Origin: Nitrospira sp.
Lineage (GTDB): Bacteria > Nitrospirota > Nitrospiria > Nitrospirales > Nitrospiraceae
NCBI GenBank assembly: GCA_029865225.1
Contig: JAOUHJ010000028.1
Location: forward strand, 1 to 36,995
DNA: 36,995 nt
Direction of reading: 5' to 3'
Positions 8,746 to 16,591 of this stretch are shown one piece after another. Position numbers and translations under genes: made by a program. The stretch's first letter is position 1. Each line of letters opens with the position of its first letter. The notes below the pieces were generated by a model. That model was given only the letters and a program-made list of their open reading frames with translations. It was not told the origin of the DNA and did not search any database.

Positions 8746-9783
8746 ATGCCACTCACTTTGCTAGGACAACGCAACCCGCTTGCCTCCCCGTCTGAACAAC
8801 TGAAACTGCTAACCGAATGTGGTCCTCGTCTTCCCTTCGAGACACGACTGGCTGACGCCGGGCTATCTCCCCTGCATGCGACCGGCATTACGGTCTTCCA
8901 GATCAATGTCGGCAAACTCTGTAACCAAACCTGTCGCCACTGCCATGTCGATGCGGGGCCCGACCGCACCGAGATCATGTCGCGAGAAACCGCAGAGCTG
9001 TGCGTTGCCGCGCTTGCCCAAACCGATATTCCCACGGTGGATTTTACCGGCGGTGCGCCGGAACTTAATCTGAATTTCCGGTGGCTGGTCGAACAAGTCC
9101 GTCGACTCAACCGGCATGTCATGGATCGCTGTAATTTGTCCGTGTTACTGCTTCCTTCTCAGGCCGATCTCGCAGAGTTCTTGGCAAGTCATCAAGTAGA
9201 AATCATCGCCTCGCTTCCGTCCTACAGCGCGAGCCAGACTGATACCCAGCGCGGGGACGGCATCTTTGAGAAATCGATACACGCACTCCGTCTCTTGAAT
9301 CGACTCGGCTACGGACAACCGGACAGCGGCCTTGTCTTGAATCTTGTTTACAATCCGGTGGGAGCATTCTTGCCTCCGAAGCAGGAGGCCATTGAAGCCC
9401 AGTTCAAGAAGGAACTCCGCACCCGTCACAGCATCGAATTCAACCGACTCTACACGATTACCAACATGCCGATCAGCCGGTTCTTGGAGTTTCTCGTCGA
9501 GAGTGGGAACTACGACCAATACATGACGCGGCTGGTCAATGCGTTCAACCCCGCTGCTGCCACCGGTGTGATGTGCCGCTCGACCCTCTCTGTTGGCTGG
9601 GATGGCCGACTGTACGATTGCGACTTCAACCAAATGCTCGACCTTCCGGTTGACCATGGCGTGCCGTCCCATATCCGAGACTTCGACCCGACTCAGCTCC
9701 AACATCGCCAAATCGTCACCCACAACCATTGTTATGGTTGCACGGCAGGCTCCGGCTCCTCATGCGGAGGAGCCACTTCGTAA
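8746..9783 (+). CDS. arsS: Arsenosugar biosynthesis radical SAM protein ArsS
   Basis: This 345-aa radical SAM enzyme is proposed in arsenosugar biosynthesis to transfer a 5'-deoxyadenosyl group to dimethylarsinous acid. The [4Fe-4S] motif CNQTCRHC is at Cys59, Cys63 and Cys66, followed by HVDAGPDRTE, and DFTGGAPELN supplies the GGE-like SAM-binding strand. The C-terminal Cys-rich region contains CRSTLSVGWDGRLYDCDFNQ and YGCTAGSGSSCGG (Cys329, Cys332, Cys340), the expected auxiliary cluster region of the family. Some relatives carry selenocysteine near the C-terminus, but this one has only Cys and ends in TAA. It starts 31 nt after arsR and lies directly before the PiT transporter, so all four genes form one unit. 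Confidence 0.95.
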   Translation: MPLTLLGQRNPLASPSEQLKLLTECGPRLPFETRLADAGLSPLHATGITVFQINVGKLCNQTCRHCHVDAGPDRTEIMSRETAELCVAALAQTDIPTVDFTGGAPELNLNFRWLVEQVRRLNRHVMDRCNLSVLLLPSQADLAEFLASHQVEIIASLPSYSASQTDTQRGDGIFEKSIHALRLLNRLGYGQPDSGLVLNLVYNPVGAFLPPKQEAIEAQFKKELRTRHSIEFNRLYTITNMPISRFLEFLVESGNYDQYMTRLVNAFNPAAATGVMCRSTLSVGWDGRLYDCDFNQMLDLPVDHGVPSHIRDFDPTQLQHRQIVTHNHCYGCTAGSGSSCGGATS

Positions 9784-9793
9784 CCGATCACCG

Positions 9794-10936
9794 ATGGACC
9801 TGACTGTCTTCATATTTCTCCTGATCCTTCTCTTGGCCTTTGCCAACGGGACGAATGACGTATCGAAAGCGATCGCAACACTGGTCGGCAGCGGCATTGC
9901 CAACTATAGGACAGCTATCGCTTGGGGAACGTTCTGGACAATGGTCGGTGCCTCCGCTTCGGCCTTTGTCGCCTCTGCCATGGTCAAAACCTTCAGTAGC
10001 GGCTTCATCGAGCCGAACCTCGTGATTCCGTCGGTGCTTGCCCCGGCGGTCTTGTGTGGGGCTATCCTCTGGGTCCTTTTCGCGTCAAAGACCGGACTGC
10101 CGGTCTCCACCACGCATGCCTTAACCGGTTCGCTGGTTGGAGGAGGGTTGCTGGCCTTCGGCATCGATGGGCTGATCTGGTCGACAGTCTCCAAGAAAAT
10201 CGTGCTCCCGTTGTTGCTGAGCCCCTTTCTTTCATTCGGCCTCTCCATGTTGTTTCATCCTCTCATGGCCATGATCACCAAACGCTGGGAGGGGCTCTGT
10301 GTCTGCATCATGCCAAGCCATCGGGCGCTCGTGACGATCGATCCACAGGGTTGCACACGCACCCTCTTTCAAGCCGGAGGCAGCGGCATGCCGGTCGCCG
10401 CGGTCCCATCGCAATGCGACCGGGCAGGATTATCCGGCCCCACCATTGGCCTCGACTCTCTCCACTGGCTCTCCAGCGGACTCGCCTCGCTCGCGCGAGG
10501 CACTAACGATGCCCCGAAGATCGCCGCGATGTTCTTGCTTGGCAGTACCATGACAACGTGGCCGAGTCCCACCTGGCACATCCTCGCATTTGCCGGGGTG
10601 GCAATCGCCATGGGCGTCGGCAGCTACTGGGGCGGGCAGCGCGTCACGGAGGTACTGGCTGAAAGAGTGACGAAGATGAACCATGCAGAAGGTTTATCCG
10701 CCAATCTAACGACGTCGTCGCTGGTGCTGTTGTCGGGTACGTTCGGCTTGCCCGTCTCAACTACGCATATCAGCAGCTCTGCGATCATCGGCATCGGGCT
10801 CCTGAGGGGGACCGGTTCTCTCCGCTGGACCACGGTACGAGAAATAGTGCTGGCCTGGCTGGTGACGATTCCCGCCGCCGCCTGTTTGGCGTGCCTCGCC
10901 TACCTCCTGCTTTCCACGGTCCTCCAGACCTTTTAG
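9794..10936 (+). CDS. PiT-family inorganic phosphate (arsenate) transporter
   Basis: This inner-membrane, cation-coupled low-affinity phosphate transporter is 380 aa with about ten hydrophobic segments. Both PiT signatures are intact: FANGTNDVSKAIATLVGSG near the N-terminus and LARGTNDAPKIAAMFLLGS in the second half. Each is followed by GLPVSTTHAL or GLPVSTTHIS, the duplicated inverted repeat of the family. A hydrophilic central loop with two Cys residues (about 170-215) separates the halves. The ATG at 9794 gives the usual short N-terminus (MDLTVFIFLLILLLAFANGTND). The same frame is open upstream only because it overlaps arsS. The 10-nt gap after arsS suggests co-transcription. In this context it may import phosphate in competition with arsenate, or move arsenate itself; that is inference. 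Confidence 0.9.
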   Translation: MDLTVFIFLLILLLAFANGTNDVSKAIATLVGSGIANYRTAIAWGTFWTMVGASASAFVASAMVKTFSSGFIEPNLVIPSVLAPAVLCGAILWVLFASKTGLPVSTTHALTGSLVGGGLLAFGIDGLIWSTVSKKIVLPLLLSPFLSFGLSMLFHPLMAMITKRWEGLCVCIMPSHRALVTIDPQGCTRTLFQAGGSGMPVAAVPSQCDRAGLSGPTIGLDSLHWLSSGLASLARGTNDAPKIAAMFLLGSTMTTWPSPTWHILAFAGVAIAMGVGSYWGGQRVTEVLAERVTKMNHAEGLSANLTTSSLVLLSGTFGLPVSTTHISSSAIIGIGLLRGTGSLRWTTVREIVLAWLVTIPAAACLACLAYLLLSTVLQTF

Positions 10937-11019
10937 CCTTGTCACCAGCATTTCAGTTCTGTTAAGGTACCTCCTCATCTTCGGTCATTGATAACAATAC
11001 AAGTCACTCATCATTATTT

Positions 11020-12147
11020 ATGGTCTGGGACCCAAAAGATCCGTGGAGCAAGAAGTCCGATCCGCTTGAGGAGGCGCTCAAGCAGGCGCAGACGCAACTT
11101 AAGGGTTTGTTTCCCTCTGGAGGATTAAAAAATCTTCTCCCTTCAGGCGGCGCATGGAATATCATCATTGCCGGTCTATTGATCCTACTGGTGTGGCAGA
11201 GTGTCTTCATCGTGGCCCCTGATGAGGAGGGGGTCGTGAAACGGTTCGGTGTGCCGGTTCGTGCCGCGGAGCCTGGTCCGCATTTCAAAATCCCGTTCGT
11301 TGAGACCGTCCTCCAGCCAAAGGTCGAGAAACTCTACCGGGTGGAAGTCGGCTTCCGCACCACCCAACAGGGACGCCAGCAGATGGTCCCTCAGGAAGCG
11401 TTGATGCTGACCGGCGATATGAACATCCTCGGGATCGAATTTATCGTCCAATATAAGATCAAAGAAGCCCGCGACTTTCTCTTCAATGTGGCGGATATCC
11501 ATGAAACCATCGGTAAAGCCGCAGAGGCCTCGATGCGGGAAGTGGTCGGCAAGAGCAAGATCGATGAAGCCTTGACCACTGGCAAAGCCGTGATCCAAGC
11601 CGACACGATGACCTTACTGCAAACGATCCTCGATCAGTACAAGTCTGGCGTGCAGATCGCCGCTGTACAACTCCAAGACGTCGATCCTCCGGAAGCCGTG
11701 GCGGCCGCGTTCAAAGATGTGACCAACGCCAAGGAAGACCGGGAAAAGTTGATCAATCAAGCGCAGGGGTACCGCAACGACATCATTCCCAGGGCCAAAG
11801 GTGAAGCCGCGGAGCGGGTCAACCAGGCGAGGGGGTTTGCGCAGGCCCGCCTCAATCGCGCCCAGGGTGAGACGAACCGCTTTCTCGCCACATTAAAAGA
11901 GTACAGTCAGGCAAAGGACGTGATCAGCAAGCGCATTTATATCGAAACGCTGGAAGAGATTCTCCCCAACGTGGAGAAGGTGATTATCGACGGCAAAGGT
12001 GGCGAGCGGGTGCTGCCCTATCTGCCGCTGGATCGGCTCTCTAAATCTCCCTCCACACCTGTGGCGAAACCGGTCCCTCAACCGGAGGTTGAGGAGACCA
12101 GGCCCGAACTTCCCCCTACCATCAGGCCGAGAGGGACTCGACCATGA
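11020..12147 (+). CDS. hflK: FtsH modulator HflK (SPFH/band 7)
   Basis: HflK forms a membrane complex with HflC that encloses the FtsH protease and limits its access to membrane substrates. The 375-aa product has a hydrophilic N-terminus (DPWSKKSDPLEEALKQAQ), one transmembrane segment at about 47-66 and a band 7 domain starting at FIVAPDEEGVVKRFGVPVR. A long helical stretch rich in A, E and R (KGEAAERVNQARGFAQARLNRAQGETNRF) follows, then a Pro-rich tail. The bulk of the protein is expected on the periplasmic side. Its stop overlaps the hflC start (ATGA), the standard operon arrangement. The SD is weak before ATG 11020. Confidence 0.95.
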   Translation: MVWDPKDPWSKKSDPLEEALKQAQTQLKGLFPSGGLKNLLPSGGAWNIIIAGLLILLVWQSVFIVAPDEEGVVKRFGVPVRAAEPGPHFKIPFVETVLQPKVEKLYRVEVGFRTTQQGRQQMVPQEALMLTGDMNILGIEFIVQYKIKEARDFLFNVADIHETIGKAAEASMREVVGKSKIDEALTTGKAVIQADTMTLLQTILDQYKSGVQIAAVQLQDVDPPEAVAAAFKDVTNAKEDREKLINQAQGYRNDIIPRAKGEAAERVNQARGFAQARLNRAQGETNRFLATLKEYSQAKDVISKRIYIETLEEILPNVEKVIIDGKGGERVLPYLPLDRLSKSPSTPVAKPVPQPEVEETRPELPPTIRPRGTRP

Positions 12148-13004
12148 CGAAGCAGGGATTGCTCATCACACTGCTGGCCGTGATCGTGGCCTTATTCATA
12201 CTTGGTGCGTCACCGCTCTTCGTGGTCGATGTGATTCAGACTGCCATCGTCGTCCAACTCGGGAAGCCCGTCCGTAATATCACCGAGCCAGGGCTCTATA
12301 TGAAGGTGCCGTTTGTCCAGGAAGTGACGTACTTCGAGAAACGACTACTGGATTATGATTCCAATGCACAGGATGTCATTACTCAAGACAAAAAGACCCT
12401 GCTGCTGGACAATTTCGCCAAATGGCGAATCACCGATCCGTTGAAGGTCTATCAGGCCTTCCAAAGTCAACGCGGCGCGCTCCAACGGTTGAACGATATC
12501 ATCTATTCTGAGCTTCGTGTGGAATTGGGCCGGCACGAGTTGCTGGAGATCGTCTCGAGTACGCGAGCTGACATCATGCGGGTCGTTACCGAACGTGCGA
12601 ACGAAAAAGCTTCGGTGTACGGCATCGAGATTCAAGATGTCCGGATCAAGCGGGCCGATTTACCGGAGCAGAACGAGAAAGCCGTGTTCGCCCGGATGCA
12701 GGCGGAACGAGAGCGGCAAGCCAAACAGTATCGAGCTGAAGGTGCGGAGGAAGCGCAAAAAATTCGATCGGAAGCCGAAAAGGACCGAGAGATTATCCTG
12801 GCCCAAGCCTACAAAGAATCGGAAGAACTGCGGGGCGGCGGTGATGCCAAGGCGTTTCGGATCTATGCCGATGCCTATAAGCAAGATCCGAAGTTCTTCG
12901 AGTTTACCCGCTCGATGGAGGCCTACAAAAACGTGTTCAAAGAGGGCTCAATGCTGGTGATGAGTCCAGACTCGGAATTCTTTCGATATCTGAAGCAACG
13001 CTGA
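12144..13004 (+). CDS. hflC: FtsH modulator HflC (SPFH/band 7)
   Basis: HflC is the partner of HflK. This 286-aa protein has one N-terminal transmembrane segment (about 8-27) and a band 7 domain beginning VDVIQTAIVVQLGKPVRNITEPGLYMKVPFVQ. The coiled-coil arm is rich in ER repeats (MQAERERQAKQYRAEGAEEAQKI). The C-terminal segment ending in FEFTRSMEAYKNVF and MSPDSEFFRYL is characteristic of HflC, and the length is normal. It is translationally coupled to hflK by a 4-nt overlap. It converges with fhs on the other strand with only 5 nt between the stop codons, leaving little room for a separate terminator. Confidence 0.95.
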   Translation: MTKQGLLITLLAVIVALFILGASPLFVVDVIQTAIVVQLGKPVRNITEPGLYMKVPFVQEVTYFEKRLLDYDSNAQDVITQDKKTLLLDNFAKWRITDPLKVYQAFQSQRGALQRLNDIIYSELRVELGRHELLEIVSSTRADIMRVVTERANEKASVYGIEIQDVRIKRADLPEQNEKAVFARMQAERERQAKQYRAEGAEEAQKIRSEAEKDREIILAQAYKESEELRGGGDAKAFRIYADAYKQDPKFFEFTRSMEAYKNVFKEGSMLVMSPDSEFFRYLKQR

Positions 13005-13009
13005 CCTCT

Positions 13010-14692
13010 TCACGACAGCCCCACGATTTTCCCAGTCCTTGGATCAAGACCGATCCGCTCACCGGCTGGTTTTTTTGGCAATCCTGGCATCAGCTGAATC
13101 CCAGAACACACTGCCGTGACAAATCCGGCTCCAGCTAAGACTCGTAGCTCACGAATCGGTACTGTAAACCCGGTCGGCTTCCCTTTGAGCGTAGGATCAT
13201 GTGCCAAAGACAATGGAGTCTTAGCCATGCAAACGGGTAGCCCTCCAAATCCCAAGGCTTCCGCCATATCAATCTGACGTATCGCCGCTGGCTCAAATCG
13301 GACTGTTCCTGCTCCATACATCTGTGTGGCAATTGTCTGAATTTTCCTCCTGATCGACCAAGAGAGTTCATACAGGTGCTGGAATTGAGACGATTTTTCC
13401 GATGCCTTAGCCACCGCCACGGCCAGCTGTTCGGCACCTTTCCCCCCATCGGCCCAATGGGTTGAGACCGCAGCATCGACAGCCCCCATCTTCAGCGACT
13501 GTTCCCGAACCCAATCTAATTCGTCTTGAGGATCGTCCTTGAAGGCGTTGACTGCAACCACCACTGGCACCCCATGAGCGCGAACATTGGCGATGTGCTG
13601 CTCAAGATTGGCAATTCCCTTCGACAACGCCTCCTGATTCGGCCCAGTCAAACTCAATGGCAGTGCAGCCCCGGCTTTGGCAACCCCTCCACCGCCATGA
13701 AGTTTCAGGGCTCGTAACGTGGCCACGACTACCGCTACAGCCGGGACAAGTCCAGATGCACGGCACTTAATATTGAAAAACTTCTCCGCCCCCAGATCGC
13801 TCCCGAAACCGGCCTCCGTTATGACAAAATCGGCACATCGGAGCGCGATCGTATCCGAAATAATCGAACAATTGCCGTGGGCGATATTGCCGAAAGGTCC
13901 GGTATGAACGAACGCGGGAGTGCCTTCAAGCGTTTGAACCAGGTTCGGCATGAGTGCGTCCTTCAGGAGAGCGGCCATTGACCCTACACAGTTAAGCTGT
14001 TCGGCCGTAACTGGACTGCCAGACTTCGCAAGTCCCACGAGTATTCGGCCAAGCCTCTCCCGGAGATCACGTGGGTCCTTCGCCAGCGCCAGCACGGCCA
14101 TGACCTCCGAGGCCTCGGTGATGACAAACTGACCTCGGCGACCGCCAGTGCCTTCCCCGAGTACGATCTCCCGAAGGGCCCGATCATTCATACTCAGCGA
14201 TCGTGGCCACAGGATTTGATCCGAATCGATCGACAACGCGTTTCCATGGAACACATGGTTGTCGAGGAACGCGGAAAGAAGATTATGGCTGGCTGCCACA
14301 GCGTGGGCATCACCCGTCAGATGAAGATTGATATCTTCCATCGGAACGACTTGGGCACGCCCGCCGCCCGTTCCACCGCCCTTCATGCCGAATACGGGAC
14401 CTAAGGAGGGTTGCCTCAGGGTAAGCGCAGTCCGATGCCCTAGTCGCGAAAGCCCCATCGCGAGCCCGATGGATGTCGTCGTCTTTCCTTCTCCTAAGGG
14501 GGTGGGGTTGATCGCTGTGACCAGGACGTATCGTCCTTTTGGCTGATCTTTAAGCCGATCCAAAGTCTTGAGGGAAACCTTAGCCTTATCCCCGCCATAG
14601 AGGGTGAGCTCATCAGGATGAATTCCGAGCTGAAGACCGATATCAGTGATGGGAATGGGATTAACGGACTGCGCGATTTCGAGGTCGGTCAA
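13010..14692 (-). CDS. fhs: Formate--tetrahydrofolate ligase
   Basis: This enzyme couples ATP hydrolysis to formation of 10-formyl-tetrahydrofolate from formate and THF, feeding one-carbon metabolism and purine synthesis. It is 560 aa, the usual size. The P-loop TPLGEGKTTTSIGL is at 64-77, followed by the family hallmarks LRQPSLGPVFGMKGGGTGGG, HLTGDAHAV, FVHTGPFGNIAHGN and VITEAGFGSDLGAEKFF. The N-terminus SVNPIPITDIGLQLGI is the normal family start and indicates a TTG initiation codon at 14692. No strong SD is visible, so a somewhat different start cannot be excluded. It appears to be a single-gene unit. Confidence 0.96.
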   Translation of the reverse strand: MTDLEIAQSVNPIPITDIGLQLGIHPDELTLYGGDKAKVSLKTLDRLKDQPKGRYVLVTAINPTPLGEGKTTTSIGLAMGLSRLGHRTALTLRQPSLGPVFGMKGGGTGGGRAQVVPMEDINLHLTGDAHAVAASHNLLSAFLDNHVFHGNALSIDSDQILWPRSLSMNDRALREIVLGEGTGGRRGQFVITEASEVMAVLALAKDPRDLRERLGRILVGLAKSGSPVTAEQLNCVGSMAALLKDALMPNLVQTLEGTPAFVHTGPFGNIAHGNCSIISDTIALRCADFVITEAGFGSDLGAEKFFNIKCRASGLVPAVAVVVATLRALKLHGGGGVAKAGAALPLSLTGPNQEALSKGIANLEQHIANVRAHGVPVVVAVNAFKDDPQDELDWVREQSLKMGAVDAAVSTHWADGGKGAEQLAVAVAKASEKSSQFQHLYELSWSIRRKIQTIATQMYGAGTVRFEPAAIRQIDMAEALGFGGLPVCMAKTPLSLAHDPTLKGKPTGFTVPIRELRVLAGAGFVTAVCSGIQLMPGLPKKPAGERIGLDPRTGKIVGLS

Positions 14693-14820
14693 GGGGTTAT
14701 CTTTGCGGTCAATTTGGTTGGATCAAGATCAAACACAACGATTTTGTGAGGATCGGTGTGGTGTTGGAACGCAGCCTTGTTGTTCTGCCCTTACAATCAA
14801 GCCTAGGCTCGAACGAACGA

Positions 14821-15849
14821 TTACTCCAGAATGTATTTCCTTGGGTCAAGCGCTTGACCGTTTACCTTGATCATATAGTGAAGGTGGGGGCCTGTGGAAA
14901 GTCCTGAGCTTCCGACGAGGGCAATGACATCACCGCGTTCAACTCTCTGGCCTTCCTTCACAACCGCCTTCGCGAGGTGCCCATACAGCGTCTCGACTCC
15001 ATACCCATGGTCTACACGGACCATATTCCCAAGCTTAGGATCATAGCTGGTCGACGTAATCCGTCCCTGCGCAGGAGCACGAACCGGAGTATTTGGCGCT
15101 GCCCCGATGTCCAACCCATCATGCCAAGCTGGTTTTTCGGTGAACGGAGAAATGCGAGGGCCAAACCCTGATGTCACCCAACCTTTCACCGGCCAAATAG
15201 AGGGTGTTGAGGCCCATCGAGTCGAGCGCTGTTCGGCCGCCTCTGACAATTCGCTGAGGAGACGTTCTTGCGCAGTGGCCGCCCTCTCAAGCCAGTCTAG
15301 TCCGTCCTTAACCGACGCGACTGCCTCGAGATGACTCTTCGACGGTGCAATTCCGACAGTCGAATGTTGGTCGGTTCCTTCAACCCCGTCCTTTGAACCG
15401 CCAGGAATTGAGCCCATGCTCGTACTATTGTTCTCGTTAGGATTGGGCATAGCCCCTTCTTCAAGAATTGGTACCTCCTCGCCGCCTCGACCATTCACCA
15501 TGTCGCCGGACTTTGGAACTTCTATACCCAACATGACCCGGAGCCTTTGATTGACCTCATTCATAGCTCCAATACGTTTCTTTAAATCATCAATGGCCGT
15601 CGTGAAAGCTGCAGTTTGCTCCCGTGCACTCATCGCCTCGCTACGGAACGAGGCCAACTCCCAGACTTCTCCCGTTCGCACGACATAATGCGAGACGACA
15701 GCGAGATCGATAAGTGCCAGAAGTCCAGCACAAACCAGCAAACGACGTACGAGTTTTCGCGAAAAACTAAAACGAAGCGGCTTCGCGGTGGAACCCCTAA
15801 AGATTACAATTGTGTAGGAATCGCCATCTTGTGTAGTCGTCTGAGCCAT
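14821..15849 (-). CDS. M23-family peptidoglycan endopeptidase, membrane-anchored
   Basis: This is a 342-aa zinc metallopeptidase (LytM/peptidase M23) predicted to cut peptide cross-links in the cell wall. A short cytoplasmic N-terminus precedes one transmembrane anchor (about 32-53), then a coiled-coil region with NQRLRVMLGIEV and a Ser/Gly/Asn-rich linker. The catalytic domain at about 225-342 has His243 and Asp247 in HDGLDIG, His291 in YGHL, and His322 and His324 in GPHLHY. All metal and catalytic residues are present, so it should be an active enzyme rather than an EnvC-like activator. The ATG at 15849 follows a CGGTAGTT stretch with no obvious SD. It lies 120 nt downstream of cutA. Confidence 0.92.
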   Translation of the reverse strand: MAQTTTQDGDSYTIVIFRGSTAKPLRFSFSRKLVRRLLVCAGLLALIDLAVVSHYVVRTGEVWELASFRSEAMSAREQTAAFTTAIDDLKKRIGAMNEVNQRLRVMLGIEVPKSGDMVNGRGGEEVPILEEGAMPNPNENNSTSMGSIPGGSKDGVEGTDQHSTVGIAPSKSHLEAVASVKDGLDWLERAATAQERLLSELSEAAEQRSTRWASTPSIWPVKGWVTSGFGPRISPFTEKPAWHDGLDIGAAPNTPVRAPAQGRITSTSYDPKLGNMVRVDHGYGVETLYGHLAKAVVKEGQRVERGDVIALVGSSGLSTGPHLHYMIKVNGQALDPRKYILE

Positions 15850-15969
15850 AACTACCGCCCTCCATCATCCTGCTGGGCCTTGCCTTTTTCAGCCCAGTAA
15901 ATTACCGACTTTCGTTCCTGGTGGTCAACCGAAAAAAAGTGTGTTTACAATGCTGTTTCACCCCATGGG

Positions 15970-16299
15970 CTAGGACGTCTCCCGGTTCACCCATTCAAGA
16001 TACGGAGGCAACCCTTCCACTACAGGAATCGCTATTATTTCCGGCACCTTATAGGAGTGAAGCTCTTGTATCGCTGCCTGAAGAGAAGGGTATTTTCCAG
16101 AAGTCGTTTTGATCAACACGAGCGATTCTTGATCATTCATGATCTTACCTTCCCACCAATAGGTCGAACGCACCGTGGGAATGATTGACGCACAAGCCGC
16201 TAGACGAGCACGTACCACATGCTCGGCAATCTTAGCCGCCTCATCTTGGTTGGAAGTAGTGACCATAACAACTACCACATTGACCGGATCAGCCTTCAT
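15970..16299 (-). CDS. cutA: Divalent-cation tolerance protein CutA
   Basis: CutA is a small trimeric protein of the PII-like fold linked to copper and divalent-metal tolerance; its exact activity is unsettled. The 109-aa product shows the family pattern: VVVMVTTSNQDEAAKIAEHVVRARLAACASIIP, then STYWWEGKIMNDQESLVLIKT, and HSYKVPEIIAIPVVEGLPPYLEWV. The conserved Cys in LAACA and the WWEGK motif are intact. It is read toward the M23 peptidase gene, 120 nt upstream of it. Start ATG 16299 gives the normal N-terminus. Confidence 0.94.
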   Translation of the reverse strand: MKADPVNVVVVMVTTSNQDEAAKIAEHVVRARLAACASIIPTVRSTYWWEGKIMNDQESLVLIKTTSGKYPSLQAAIQELHSYKVPEIIAIPVVEGLPPYLEWVNRETS

Positions 16300-16537
16300 C
16301 AGAAGGCCAGGATACTCAATGGCCTATCCAGAATCAACTTCAACGGCTTATTACTCCTCGGTTTCTGATGATTGCATTGAGCAACATCTATGCCCAATTC
16401 GAAATGCTCACAAATGAACATCTATTTAGTTTACAATTGCTTATGAACTATTAGTTGTTTGAAGGGAAGGACGCTGAAGCCAGGAGTTGTCTGATAAACG
16501 ACACGGTTAACCAATTTTTGTGAGGCACTGTTCAAGA

Positions 16538-16557
16538 ACGGCCTATCGATAGGCCGT
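16538..16557. repeat. Perfect 20-bp palindrome
   Basis: ACGGCCTATCGATAGGCCGT equals its own reverse complement over all 20 bases. It lies between the start of cutA and the end of the M20 dipeptidase gene, both on the minus strand. As RNA it could form an 8-bp stem with a TCGA loop, but neither side carries a T tract, so a typical rho-independent terminator is unlikely. A protein-binding or resolution site is possible. Confidence 0.8.
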
Positions 16558-16591
16558 GAAACAGGTTACCCACAACCCGGTGTCCCTTATA

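Noticed and set aside
9593-9793. N-terminal extension of the PiT transporter
   Set aside because: The extra 67 codons lie inside arsS in another frame and the family starts near the first membrane segment at 9794.
14693-14790. Short frame upstream of fhs ending at CTTGA over the fhs start (FDLDPTKLTAKITP)
   Set aside because: It lacks an ATG and an SD and is too short to support; a leader peptide cannot be shown.
16538-16557. Reading the 20-bp palindrome as a rho-independent terminator of the M20 gene
   Set aside because: No T-rich stretch follows on either strand and the loop is only TCGA, so I kept it as an unexplained palindrome.
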